From: Rhizobium sp. CSW-27
Lineage (GTDB): Bacteria > Pseudomonadota > Alphaproteobacteria > Rhizobiales > Rhizobiaceae
DNA: 64,000 bases
NCBI RefSeq assembly: GCF_018760785.1
Contig: NZ_JAHHZO010000010.1
Span: 168,982 to 232,981 of the forward strand
Direction: 5' to 3'
Shown: positions 1 through 8,960 of the stretch, piece by piece
How the letters are laid out: each line of letters begins with the position of its first letter
Position numbering within the stretch: the stretch's first letter is position 1
Translations under genes and position numbers: made by a program
Notes under the pieces: model-generated
What the model saw: only the letters and a program-made list of their open reading frames with translations
The model's database searches: none
What the model was told of the DNA's origin: nothing

Positions 1-297
1 GGCCACTGGGTCTATACCGGCGTGTGCCTGATCACCCCCGGCGGGCAGTTCCGTCAGAAGGTGGTGGAAACCAAGGTGCGCTTCAAGCGGCTCTCCGAAC
101 GGGAGATCGAGGCCTATCTCGCCTCCGACCAATGGCGCGGCAAGGCCGGCGCCTATGCAATCCAGGGCATCGCGGCAAGCTTCGTGCAGAAACTGGTGGG
201 TTCCTACACCAATGTGGTGGGCCTGCCGCTTTATGAAACGACGCTGCTGCTCAATGGCGAAGGCTTCACGGTATCCCGCCACTGGGCAGACGGCTGA
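1..297 (+). CDS. maf: Maf-family nucleotide pyrophosphatase, 3' part
   Basis: The reading frame is open from the first base, so the 5' end lies outside the window. The last 98 residues match the C-terminal half of Maf/YhdE/YceF proteins, which hydrolyse non-canonical or specific nucleoside triphosphates in the cytoplasm and act as septum-inhibition/house-cleaning enzymes. The family signatures visible are the segment KAGAYAIQG followed by the [19 protein letters not shown] region. yacG follows 9 bases after the stop, so the two are probably co-transcribed. The catalytic N-terminal part cannot be inspected here. Confidence 0.9.
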   Translation, partial: GHWVYTGVCLITPGGQFRQKVVETKVRFKRLSEREIEAYLASDQWRGKAGAYAIQGIAASFVQKLVGSYTNVVGLPLYETTLLLNGEGFTVSRHWADG

Positions 298-306
298 GGA
301 CAGGCC

Positions 307-519
307 ATGACATCGAACGAGAACAGTCCTTCCGGCGCCAGAGTGGCGCCGCTGCGCAAGGCGCGCCCCTGCCCCGAATGCGGCAAGCCCTCCGTGCGCG
401 ATCACTATCCCTTCTGCTCCGATCGCTGCCGCACGCTCGACCTGTCGCGCTGGCTGAATGGCTCCTACGCCATCCCCGTTGCCGAGGACGAAACCCGGGC
501 CGAGCCCGGAGACGACTAG
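307..519 (+). CDS. yacG: DNA gyrase inhibitor YacG (zinc-binding)
   Basis: This encodes a 70-residue protein, close to the usual YacG length. It carries a four-cysteine zinc ribbon: CPEC near residues 23-26 and CSDRC near 38-42. The motifs PFCSDRCRTLDLSRWLNGSYAIP are those of YacG, which in E. coli binds GyrB and inhibits DNA binding by gyrase. A GAGGA ribosome-binding sequence sits just before the ATG. It lies directly downstream of maf, a common arrangement in alphaproteobacteria, and is followed by a strong terminator. Confidence 0.93.
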   Translation: MTSNENSPSGARVAPLRKARPCPECGKPSVRDHYPFCSDRCRTLDLSRWLNGSYAIPVAEDETRAEPGDD

Positions 520-531
520 GACGCAACACGG

Positions 532-555
532 AAAACGCGCTAAACGGCGCGTTTT
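532..555 (+). terminator. Intrinsic terminator after maf-yacG
   Basis: A perfect 9-bp stem (AAAACGCGC / GCGCGTTTT) with a 6-base loop begins 12 bases after the yacG stop and runs into a T tract. It closes the maf-yacG unit. Confidence 0.88.
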
Positions 556-620
556 TCCTTTGCAGTTTCAGAGGCTTGGCAAGTTTTTCACAGAGCCGTC
601 AAAAAAGTGCGCCAACGTGC

Positions 621-648
621 TTGCCTTGGCCGAACAAGATGTTATAAC
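621..648 (+). promoter_or_regulatory. Probable sigma-70 promoter of tRNA-Phe
   Basis: A TTGCCT -35 element at 621-626 and a TATAAC -10 element at 643-648 are separated by 16 bases. The transcript would start near 655, about 65 bases before the tRNA. The match is inferred from consensus only. Confidence 0.5.
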
Positions 649-720
649 CCCGCTCGCTCCCGGGGGAAACGCCCCCGGCGGTTTCGAGAGAAGCCGGAAG
701 GTCTGACCAAAGGCCAAGAT

Positions 721-796
721 GCCCGGATAGCTCAGTTGGTAGAGCAGCGGATTGAAAATCCGCGTGTCGGTGGTTCAAATCCGCCTCCGGGCACCA
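721..796 (+). tRNA. tRNA-Phe (GAA)
   Basis: A 76-base cloverleaf with acceptor arms GCCCGGA / TCCGGGC, an encoded CCA end, D-arm and T-arm (GGTTCAAATCC), and anticodon GAA at 754-756. All stems pair, so this is a complete tRNA-Phe gene. Confidence 0.97.
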
Positions 797-1153
797 TTAC
801 AATTCCTGAAGACGTGCGAATGACAACTGAATAGCCGAAGCAGCGCGCTCGGTCCTGCCTGTGACCTGACGTCGTTCACACCGGACGAGATTTGCTCGAT
901 AACGGCGAAGGCTGCCGCCCGGCCATTGCAACATGCGAAGCCCTGTTCGGCATATGTTCATGCCAGATCACCGCCTGTATCCTGCGTCTCCTCCCAAGAG
1001 ATTGAAAAACCTTCACAACAGCTGCCGATATCCGCGGGTTGAGACATGGCGGCAGGCCATTTTTTGCTGTAAATGCTTTCCTGATCGAAAAACAATAGAC
1101 GCTTATTCAAGAGAATATTTCAGGATGGCCAGTATCGTATGGGGAGGAGCAGC
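797..1153. other. Intergenic region, nothing firm
   Basis: About 357 bases between the tRNA and the FkbM gene. The part after about 1000 is AT-rich and probably contains the promoter of the downstream gene. No convincing ORF, RNA or repeat was seen. Confidence 0.5.
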
Positions 1154-2149
1154 GTGAACTCCTTGAGGAAGCAGGTCGGCATCGGTCGCGAGCGGTACTG
1201 GATCCTTGCGGACCCCGGCTATGGGCAGCATCTGGGAGATCGCTTCGAGCCTCATACCTTTGCCCTGCTGGAAACGCTGTGCACTCCCGATTCGCACGCA
1301 CTCGATATTGGCGCCAATATCGGCATCACAGCGATCGCCATGGCCCAGCTTGCGCCCAAAGGGCGTGTCGATGCAATCGAGCCTGTTCCTGCCGCCTACC
1401 GATATCTGGAGGAAAATGTCGGGAATTCCGGATTTTCGAACATCGTGACGCATAATTTCGCCCTCGGACGCCGCGATGGCGAGGTGGCGATGCAAGGCAA
1501 CCCCGGCAACCTTTCCGGCTCCTTTGTCGCGGATAAACATAGAATCGACGATGGGATCCATTTCCGCGAGATCGTCAGACAGCACAGGCTCGACGACGTC
1601 TTTTCCGGCCTGGGCCTCGAGCGGATAGACTTCGTCAAGATGGATGTCGAAGGTTACGAGCTTGATGTTCTGGAGGGCATGCGGGACCTGCTCTGCCAAC
1701 ACCAGCCGACCATCCTCCTGGAGATGAACTATCTGACGCTCAATCTCTGGCGCGGACTGTCGCTCACGGACTTTCGCGACCAGATCCTGGATATCTTTCC
1801 TGCCGTCTACGCGGTTCATGACGGCGAGTATGTGGATTTTCGCGATGAAGCGGCGAGCCACTCCGTCCTGTACAGGCATCTCACCAGTTGGGCCTTCATG
1901 GACATCGTCGCCGGCTTCGATCGCGACTTCATCACAGACAGGCTTCGCCGCCTTCCGGACATTCGCGCCCGTCAGGCGTCTATCGAACTGGAAAACAATG
2001 CGCTCGTTTCTGCAAACCAGCGCATTGCCCAGCTCGAGGCGGAGTTGAGCGCGTCCAGCCGGCGTGTTGCCGACCTTGAATCATCCCGCAGCTGGCGGAT
2101 TACCGCTCCACTTCGTGCATTGAAGCGTGCCGCCTCTCGCCGGACATGA
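1154..2149 (+). CDS. FkbM-family methyltransferase with C-terminal coiled coil
   Basis: A 331-residue protein from the GTG at 1154, chosen because GGGGAGGAG sits 6 bases before it; an in-frame ATG at 1139 would overlap that ribosome-binding site. Residues about 50-60 hold the SAM-binding DIGANIGIT motif, followed by EPVPAA and, further on, FVKMDVEGYE, all typical of FkbM O-methyltransferases that modify sugars of surface glycans or polyketides. The last 60 residues form a short coiled coil ending in SWRITAPLRAL, a tail often attached to polysaccharide enzymes. The 3' end overlaps the convergent glycosyltransferase gene by 50 bases. The substrate is unknown; the neighbours suggest a polysaccharide sugar. 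Confidence 0.85.
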   Translation: MNSLRKQVGIGRERYWILADPGYGQHLGDRFEPHTFALLETLCTPDSHALDIGANIGITAIAMAQLAPKGRVDAIEPVPAAYRYLEENVGNSGFSNIVTHNFALGRRDGEVAMQGNPGNLSGSFVADKHRIDDGIHFREIVRQHRLDDVFSGLGLERIDFVKMDVEGYELDVLEGMRDLLCQHQPTILLEMNYLTLNLWRGLSLTDFRDQILDIFPAVYAVHDGEYVDFRDEAASHSVLYRHLTSWAFMDIVAGFDRDFITDRLRRLPDIRARQASIELENNALVSANQRIAQLEAELSASSRRVADLESSRSWRITAPLRALKRAASRRT

Positions 2150-5100
2150 CCGGACTTCCATCGCAAACACTGTCAAGATCATCGGTGATATTCGACCACA
2201 AGCGGTCGGCGCATTCCTTCCAGCTCAGCGGCCTGATGTTGCGGCTGTCGGGCCGGGCCTGTTGGGGCAAGGCAAACCACGCCTTGATGGACCGGACAAT
2301 CTCGGACGGTCCGCCCGCCTGAAAATAATGGGCATGGGTGCCCGCCACCTCCCGAAAGACGGGGATGTCCCTGACAATGAGGGGGGCCGCGTGTTTGGCC
2401 GCTTCGACGATGGGCAGTCCAAATCCTTCACCGTAGGAGGGAACGATGACGCAGGTGGCGGCCGCATAGACCTTTCCGAGATACTCGTCGCTCACCCCGG
2501 AAAGCCAGAAAAGGCGATGGTTGCGCTGGGGGTGCGCATTTATCCGTTCAATCAGGTGATCGACCATCCAGCCCTGCTTGCCCACCAGCACGAGATTGCC
2601 GTCAAAACCCTCGTCCCATAGCGCTTCAAAGGCATCCAGCAATTCGGCATGTGCCTTTCGCGGTTCGAGCGTGGCGACGCAGACAAAGCTTTGCTCAGCA
2701 GTGAACCTTTCGATTTGCCGCGCTTCCTCGCCGGTGATGCGCCTATCGTTGTCGCGGACCTCGATGTCGGATCCCAGGGGAAAATGGAGGAGCTTCAGGG
2801 TTTCCAGCCTGGCGGGGTCATGGACAGCAATCCAGTCAGAAAGCTCCTGTTGAACAGACCGGGAAATGCAGATCAGCCGGCAGCCGAACCGGACGATCGC
2901 CCTCAGCCAGTCGGAATGGAGGACTTCGGCCGCCGGCGGAAAGCAGCCGGGAAGCCGAACAGGCAGGAGATCGTAGACGACGAACATGATCTCACCGCCC
3001 CTGCTCTTGATCTCCTCGAAGAAGGGCTGGGTCCTGTCGAAAAACCTGTGATTGAGATCGAGGCCGACAAATATGTCCCCCTTCCCGACATGCACAGGGG
3101 CGTCTGCAGGCATCCAGTCGTGCAGGCCGAGAAACTCCTTCATGAAGGAGCGCGCATAGCGGTATCCTTCGCCCTCCTCCGGCTTGAAAACCGGCTCCAC
3201 GTTGAAGATCGTATCGGTCCGGCGCGCAAACTCCGAAAGGATGTTTCGGACAACCCTCTGGATGCCGGTCTTCGCGTCCCGTTTCGCCAGCTCCGTGACG
3301 TCCAGAAAGATCTTGCGCTTGTGCATGGGGGGCTCGAATGCACCGGCTAGGCAACGGGAGGCGGCGGCGAGATCTGCGCGTGATCGCTCAGTTGGAAGCG
3401 CCGCGATAGCCTTGACGGCTTCAAAGCGATGGCAGGATTGGCTGCCGGCATGAAACCCTTCGATGGCCTCGCTATAGGAGGCGGCGACAGTCTCCGGATC
3501 GAGCTTGTCGGCGACATGGCGACGCGCGCGCGCGCCAAGAACGCTGCAGCGCCCCCGGTCCCTGACCAGGGCCATCAGCACGCCGGCAAGTTCCTCTGCT
3601 TCAAACCGGTCCGGCAGCTTGATGACCACGTCATCGGGGAGTTCGGCGAGAGACCCGTTGCCATTGACGATGGTGGGCAATCCTGCGGCCATGCAGTCGT
3701 TGACGGCAGCGGAGGTCTCCCCGCGGGAATTGCTCCTGAGCTGGACGGCCACATCGGCAGCCGCCAGATAGTCGCGATAGGTCTCCATGCTGACATGTCC
3801 GGTGATGCGGATCCTGTCCTTCAGCCCCACCCGCTCCAGAACCTCGCGGATGACCTGACGGAATTCCCCACTTGCCTCCGCCCCCACGAAGACGAGGTGA
3901 GCTGCACCATCCGCATGCAGACCGGCCTGCAACCAAGCCGTCACCAGTTTGTCATTCAACTTCAGCTTTCCCATCACGCCGAACGAGCACACCAGAATGT
4001 CTTCGGGCTTCAGGCCGAGTTTCATTCTGGCAGCATCGCGTGACGGCAGAACCGGGATCTGCCTCAACAGGGGAAGCACCGACCAGCTGCCGTTGACCTG
4101 CGAACCGTAGCATTGCTGTGCGAGAGATCTGGCATATTGGCTGTGCACGATCACGCCATGCGCCGTCTCAAGCGCCATGAAGTTCGCCGGGTAATTGTAG
4201 ATAAGCGGTGTGATGTCCCTGTTTTCTTCATTGTCGAGAAGAGCCGGATACCCATGTGTGCGGTAGAGGCTTTCGGACCAGAGGCCAGACTTTCCCTCAT
4301 GAACGGCCAGGTGTGCAATGATGCCGCTCAGGTAGAAATCGTGGAGGACAACGACGCCCGGTGCATAGCGTATCATGTCGAACATATGGCTGTGATACGT
4401 CGAATTCCCGAAGTGATAGAGAATCCTGTCGTATCTCGAATATTCCTTCTGGAAACGCTCGACGCTCACAATCGGCAGGCCCAAGGTTTCATGGGACTCC
4501 ATGCCCTTATCCCGGTCGATGACGAGGTCTATGTCGTAGAAGGTCGTGAGCGGCGGGATCAGTTCCGCGCTATAGTCGGCAATGCCGCTCCTGTCGGGTG
4601 GCAGAGGCGATACATAGGCTAGCCTGGGGCGAGCACGGGCAAGGGGATTTGCCCTGCCTTCGGCCTGAAACCGCTGACGGGCATGGATCTCCTCGAAGGC
4701 TTCCCAGGATTTCTTCGCCGTTGCATCCCACGAAAACCGACCGCTTTGCTCACGAGCGTGTACCGCCATCACATTGCGAAAATCGACGTCGGTCAAAGAG
4801 CGCAACAGCACCCGGCAGATGTCATCGACATTGCGCGGGTCAAACAGCGCATCCTTACGGCCGACGACCTCGGGCAGGCTTGAGGTACTGGAGGCAATCG
4901 TGACCGCACCACATTGCAACGCTTCCAGCACCGGAAGACCAAACCCTTCGTGCAGGGAGGGAAAGCAGAATGTGGTGCACAGATTGTAGAGCTTGATCAG
5001 ATCGTCCTCACTGACGTGCCCGGTCATCACAAGATCATTGTCACCCAGGCCGTGTCGCCTGGCGACGGATTTAAGCAGGGCAATGTCATCGTTTCTGGCA

Positions 5101-5897
5101 GAGCAGACGATCACGAGTTGATAGTCCGTCCTGATGTCGTTCGGCAGCGCTGCGAAGGCCGCTATCAGCGCATCGATGTTCTTGCGCGGATCAATACCTC
5201 CGGTGTACATGATGAATTTCCGGGAGATGGCGTATTTTGTCAGAACCGCCCGTGCGGACGATGCATCAATGGGAATTTGCATGAAATGCGGATCCGCCGC
5301 GGTCGAAATCGCAACGACCCTGTCCGGCGAAAGACCGAGGAACTCGACGGCCTCGCGCCGGGAATGCTCGGAAATCGCCAGCAACAGGTCAAGACTTTTC
5401 AACCGCTCGATCTTGCTCAGATACCAGGCCCTGAAGTCCGGGCGAGCAAGATAGATATCGGGATAGACGTAGGGAATGATATCATAAAGCGTCGCGGCCG
5501 TTGTCGTGGCTGATCCGGCCCCCCCCTCAGCGGTCACGGCGTCGTCCCAGAAGCCTTCGAACATGCTGCTGACATGTATGATATCCGGACGCAGGCTTTC
5601 GCAGAACATGCGCTTGATGATAGCATTGGCGTCGTATCGCCATTTGTTTTCGCGGTTCAGATGAGCGGAAGACGAAATCGTGTCGAGGAAATGCAGCCGC
5701 TCCGCGCCGAACAGCCCTGCCATTCGCCGCGCAACGTCATCTGCGCCGTCAACCAGCGTCCGGGACAGAACCATGTCAACGTCATGCGCCCCGGATGTGC
5801 GCAGAAGCGCTTCCATCCATGACAGGGTATAGCGTCCGATTCCCCGACCGCGGCTGCTGACGCTCTGCGCACCGATGAGATCTACGAGCAACTTCAC
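2100..5897 (-). CDS. Large glycosyltransferase with three GT4-type domains
   Basis: A 1265-residue protein composed of three GT-B (GT4/group 1) modules: about residues 1-405, 425-820 and 860-1240. Modules 1 and 3 carry the canonical donor-site motif EGFGLPVLE (317-325) and EGFGLPIVE (1157-1165). Module 2 has RGETSAAVND at the equivalent place (near 726-735), so its EX7E motif is altered. Linked GT4 modules occur in polymannan-forming enzymes such as WbdA, but the sugars used here cannot be read from sequence. The GTG start overlaps the stop of the upstream FkbM gene as GTGA, implying translational coupling. It is probably cytoplasmic or membrane-associated, assembling O-antigen or exopolysaccharide repeats. 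Confidence 0.85.
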   Translation of the reverse strand: MKLLVDLIGAQSVSSRGRGIGRYTLSWMEALLRTSGAHDVDMVLSRTLVDGADDVARRMAGLFGAERLHFLDTISSSAHLNRENKWRYDANAIIKRMFCESLRPDIIHVSSMFEGFWDDAVTAEGGAGSATTTAATLYDIIPYVYPDIYLARPDFRAWYLSKIERLKSLDLLLAISEHSRREAVEFLGLSPDRVVAISTAADPHFMQIPIDASSARAVLTKYAISRKFIMYTGGIDPRKNIDALIAAFAALPNDIRTDYQLVIVCSARNDDIALLKSVARRHGLGDNDLVMTGHVSEDDLIKLYNLCTTFCFPSLHEGFGLPVLEALQCGAVTIASSTSSLPEVVGRKDALFDPRNVDDICRVLLRSLTDVDFRNVMAVHAREQSGRFSWDATAKKSWEAFEEIHARQRFQAEGRANPLARARPRLAYVSPLPPDRSGIADYSAELIPPLTTFYDIDLVIDRDKGMESHETLGLPIVSVERFQKEYSRYDRILYHFGNSTYHSHMFDMIRYAPGVVVLHDFYLSGIIAHLAVHEGKSGLWSESLYRTHGYPALLDNEENRDITPLIYNYPANFMALETAHGVIVHSQYARSLAQQCYGSQVNGSWSVLPLLRQIPVLPSRDAARMKLGLKPEDILVCSFGVMGKLKLNDKLVTAWLQAGLHADGAAHLVFVGAEASGEFRQVIREVLERVGLKDRIRITGHVSMETYRDYLAAADVAVQLRSNSRGETSAAVNDCMAAGLPTIVNGNGSLAELPDDVVIKLPDRFEAEELAGVLMALVRDRGRCSVLGARARRHVADKLDPETVAASYSEAIEGFHAGSQSCHRFEAVKAIAALPTERSRADLAAASRCLAGAFEPPMHKRKIFLDVTELAKRDAKTGIQRVVRNILSEFARRTDTIFNVEPVFKPEEGEGYRYARSFMKEFLGLHDWMPADAPVHVGKGDIFVGLDLNHRFFDRTQPFFEEIKSRGGEIMFVVYDLLPVRLPGCFPPAAEVLHSDWLRAIVRFGCRLICISRSVQQELSDWIAVHDPARLETLKLLHFPLGSDIEVRDNDRRITGEEARQIERFTAEQSFVCVATLEPRKAHAELLDAFEALWDEGFDGNLVLVGKQGWMVDHLIERINAHPQRNHRLFWLSGVSDEYLGKVYAAATCVIVPSYGEGFGLPIVEAAKHAAPLIVRDIPVFREVAGTHAHYFQAGGPSEIVRSIKAWFALPQQARPDSRNIRPLSWKECADRLWSNITDDLDSVCDGSPVMSGERRHASMHEVER

Positions 5898-7438
5898 TTT
5901 TTCGCCAATCCTGACAGATATTTCACCGATTGTTCAGCCTTCACGATCTGTTCGATCAGGATGTGTTCCGTCTCCGTCAGAGCGTCCGGGTCAGAGCCAG
6001 CCCCGGCCGACTGCATCGTGACCACGACCGAGGGCGTCAGCAGAGCCTTGCGAATGAAGCGCTCGACACCTGGAAAGCGGCTGACCAGACGGCGCGCCCG
6101 CAGTTGCAGGTCCGGCGAGCGTCTCACCTTTCTGTACAGTCCGTGCAGGATGAAAACAGCTATCCTGTGCGGACGCGAATTGGGCTTGAAGGTGAGCCAG
6201 GCCACTGACCCGTTTTTCAGAAACCGCAATGGGAAGAGGACGGCGAAACGAATGCGACTCGTATGGACACCGAAGCGGACAAAGATCGGCCGCATCGCCC
6301 GCTTGATCGACGCACTGACCATGCGATAGGGGGAAGTGATCCTCCAACTGAAGCTGGAGCGCAGATCCATGACCTGCTGATGCAGCAGGTCGCTCCGGTG
6401 CGTCCAGTCGGCAACGTCCAACAGGAGCCCCTGAATATTCTTCTCCGTCGCTTCGACATATCGTGCATGGCGGTCTTCAAAGGCTTGCAGTTCGCGCGCC
6501 AGATCGTTTCGCCGCGCCTCGGCTTCGGACAAGCCGCCTTGAACCGTCCGCAGTTGCTCCTCTGTCTGGCTAAGCTTTTGCCTCAGCTCGATCTCGCGTT
6601 CGAGGTCCGTCATTCGCGCCTTGGCGAGCCTGACGATGTCTGCAGTCAACTCGCGCACCTGTGCGGAACGCCCCGAGTGATCGCACCGGACGCTGTCTGG
6701 TTCATCACGAACCACCGGAAGCTCCCTGTTGAACCGGGACACAAGGCTTGAACTCGAGGTTCCGGACAGGACGAAGCCATCGAAGACATTGGGAGGAACA
6801 CCGAAGGCGTCTGCATCCAGCTCGGCATTTTCGTGGATGTAAAAGCAGTTGAGCCCATCGAAGTACCGGGCCTGGTATCCACGGCTTTCAAGCAGATGCG
6901 CCCATCCATGATCGGTTCTATCTCTGCTGGAGGGTGCGGTCGCCTCGATCACCACGACGAAAGGCCTGACCTCGCTTTTTCCCCAGCTGCTGAGGACGTC
7001 CTTCTCCATACCCTCCACATCGATCTTCAACCAGCATATGGTCCGGTCTGCGAACATCTCAAGAATGCTCTCCAGCGAGAGGCAGTCGACATGCACCTCC
7101 TCCCACGCCAGACCGGATTGCCTGTGCCGCTCAGCAATGCCACGATCTGCCGTGCTCAATCCGGTTTCGGGAAAACAGTAGAAGGCAATCGGGCCGGGAC
7201 CGGTTCCGACCGCAGCCTCGATGACCACCTCGTCCGGACGGGCATCTCGCATCTTCTCAGCATAGGCGTGGACCGGCTCGATGCTGACACCGCGCCAGCC
7301 TCTTTCGTAGAAGCCGCAGCTGACGGAATCGGTGACCGGGTCCTGCGCGCCGATATCGATATAGAAGCCGTTATCGATATGGCTGAACGCGCGCCAGAGG
7401 ATCACGTCTTCGAAGTTCTGGGCGTAGGATGTAAACAT
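5894..7438 (-). CDS. FkbM-family methyltransferase with coiled-coil extension
   Basis: A 514-residue protein. The start at 7438 (MFTSYAQNFED) is preferred because this is the usual N-terminus of the subfamily and GAGAGA precedes it; the frame stays open up to 7723, but that segment does not resemble the family and would overlap the upstream gene. Residues 1-240 form the SAM-dependent domain (YIDIGAQ near 26-32, LKIDVEGME further on). Residues about 265-385 are a long coiled coil ending in FSWRITSPYR, followed by a basic tail. It probably O-methylates a residue of the glycan built by the neighbouring genes and may associate with other enzymes through the coiled coil. Confidence 0.82.
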   Translation of the reverse strand: MFTSYAQNFEDVILWRAFSHIDNGFYIDIGAQDPVTDSVSCGFYERGWRGVSIEPVHAYAEKMRDARPDEVVIEAAVGTGPGPIAFYCFPETGLSTADRGIAERHRQSGLAWEEVHVDCLSLESILEMFADRTICWLKIDVEGMEKDVLSSWGKSEVRPFVVVIEATAPSSRDRTDHGWAHLLESRGYQARYFDGLNCFYIHENAELDADAFGVPPNVFDGFVLSGTSSSSLVSRFNRELPVVRDEPDSVRCDHSGRSAQVRELTADIVRLAKARMTDLEREIELRQKLSQTEEQLRTVQGGLSEAEARRNDLARELQAFEDRHARYVEATEKNIQGLLLDVADWTHRSDLLHQQVMDLRSSFSWRITSPYRMVSASIKRAMRPIFVRFGVHTSRIRFAVLFPLRFLKNGSVAWLTFKPNSRPHRIAVFILHGLYRKVRRSPDLQLRARRLVSRFPGVERFIRKALLTPSVVVTMQSAGAGSDPDALTETEHILIEQIVKAEQSVKYLSGLAKK

Positions 7439-7676
7439 TGTCTCTCGTTTGCCATCGGGAGTCGCGCCTTGCGGCGAATCCTGCATGTATTTTCTCGGTT
7501 TCCGAGTATTTCGGCGCCAAGTCCGGGCGGCTCTCCCCGCATCTTGAACCCATATGCCCGACAGGTCCTTGGCTGCTGCACCAGGCGCTGCAGGAAAAGG
7601 ACGGCTGCATGGATCGGCGGAGTGCGTGAGTTCTCCGGCAGCGGGAAGAGACGGCGAAACGGGATCATCGGCTCCC

Positions 7677-8648
7677 TCAGCTTTCCGATCTGCTTGCGCT
7701 GACACGTTGACGCCAGTCGGCAAGGACGGCGGCTATCGTCTCTTCGACCGGGAAGCGCGGTGTCCAGCCGAACACCTGGAAAGCGCGCTCGGCATTGCCG
7801 CGTGCGAGCGGGATATCGACCGGCCGCAACCGTTCCTGCGACACAGCGACCTCGATCCGTCGGCCAGACAGACGGATCAGGATATCGAGGATCGTTCCGA
7901 TCTGCACCGCCCTGCCCGATGACAGGTTGAAAACCTGCCCTTCCACCCCTGTGACCTTGCCAAGCGCGGCAAGTGCATAAGCGCGCACCACATCACGCAC
8001 GTCGAGAAAATCCCGATAGGCGCTCAAATTGCCAACCTCGATGACAGGCTCCGAGAGGCCCTGCTCGATCCGGGCAATCTGGCTGGCAAAGGCGGGCAGG
8101 ACATAGGCAGCCGTCTGGCCCGGTCCCGCGTGGTTGAAGGGGCGAAAGCGGATGGAACGCAGCCCGTCGCGATACATCCGCCCCAGAGCGATGTCGGCAG
8201 CAGCCTTTGTTGCTCCATAGACCGTGAGGGGGCGTAATGCCGCGCCTTCAGTCACGGCCTCTCCTTTTGTCTCTGCAAATGTCTGGCCATAGGTCTCCGA
8301 GCTTCCCGCATAGATAAACCGGCAGTCAGGCACTTCGCTCAATGTCGCCCGGGCGAGATTGACGGTTGCCGTGAAGTTGACGTTCCATGCCGTCACCGGA
8401 TCACGTCTGGCCTCCTGCGGATCGGCAATGGCAGCGAGATGGATGATGGCCGTAGGATGCAACTCGCGCAGGACCCGAACAACCGTCGCCTCATCCCGGA
8501 TATCCAGAGCGATATCGCAGCCCGGACCGCGGCCACAACCGTAAAGCTCAAGGGGTTCGTCCCCGGCGGCATCCTGCAGGGCCGGCATGAGCCAACGCCC
8601 CACAAATCCGTTTGCCCCGGTCACGAGGATCCGATGTTGCGGCATCAT
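7677..8648 (-). CDS. NAD(P)-dependent sugar epimerase/reductase (RMD-like)
   Basis: A 323-residue extended short-chain dehydrogenase. The N-terminus has the nucleotide-binding motif TGANGFVG, the catalytic pair is in YGATK, and FRPFNHAGPGQ resembles GDP-6-deoxy-D-mannose reductases (RMD) and GDP-mannose 4,6-dehydratases. Such enzymes make GDP-rhamnose or related deoxysugar donors. The ATG at 8648 is chosen because GAGGA lies 8 bases upstream; ATG codons at 8654 and 8645 are close alternatives. It belongs to the minus-strand polysaccharide cluster, separated from the FkbM gene by 238 bases. No GDP-mannose dehydratase is present in the window, so the exact product is uncertain. Confidence 0.8.
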   Translation of the reverse strand: MMPQHRILVTGANGFVGRWLMPALQDAAGDEPLELYGCGRGPGCDIALDIRDEATVVRVLRELHPTAIIHLAAIADPQEARRDPVTAWNVNFTATVNLARATLSEVPDCRFIYAGSSETYGQTFAETKGEAVTEGAALRPLTVYGATKAAADIALGRMYRDGLRSIRFRPFNHAGPGQTAAYVLPAFASQIARIEQGLSEPVIEVGNLSAYRDFLDVRDVVRAYALAALGKVTGVEGQVFNLSSGRAVQIGTILDILIRLSGRRIEVAVSQERLRPVDIPLARGNAERAFQVFGWTPRFPVEETIAAVLADWRQRVSASRSES

Positions 8649-8708
8649 CGGCATCGTCCTCAAGTGAATACCAATGTGGCCAAACATGTCGGACTGGTCG
8701 CGACCATC

Positions 8709-8960
8709 TCAGGAACCGTTCAGGAGAACATGGCCACCGGGGCCGCGCCAGAGGCCAGCCGCATCCGAGTCTATGGCGATGCGCTGGCGGTGCATCGCGG
8801 CCAGCATCAGGCTCGCAAGCGCGGCGTCACGCTCCGGCCCGTCGGAAATGATGCCGATAAGAGGCTTCCCATCACGATCCATGATCGCGGCAGCCGGATC
8901 GGCGAGCGTCATAAAGAGAGATGCACCATCCCGCCGCCAAACTTGACGAAGATCACTCAC
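8709..8960 (-). CDS. Small hypothetical protein
   Basis: An 83-residue ORF from a GTG with AGAGG 4 bases upstream, on the same strand as and 60 bases before the epimerase gene. The sequence has a balanced composition with plausible helix and strand segments but no motif I recognise. It could be a small cytoplasmic protein of the polysaccharide operon. A 64-residue ORF upstream (8953-9147) ends in a different frame overlapping this start, so the pair may instead be the remains of one longer gene. Confidence 0.45.
   Translation of the reverse strand: MSDLRQVWRRDGASLFMTLADPAAAIMDRDGKPLIGIISDGPERDAALASLMLAAMHRQRIAIDSDAAGLWRGPGGHVLLNGS

Noticed and set aside
7439..7723. N-terminal extension of the second FkbM protein
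   Set aside because: Ninety-five residues of low similarity that would overlap the upstream gene; MFTSYAQNFED is the standard start.
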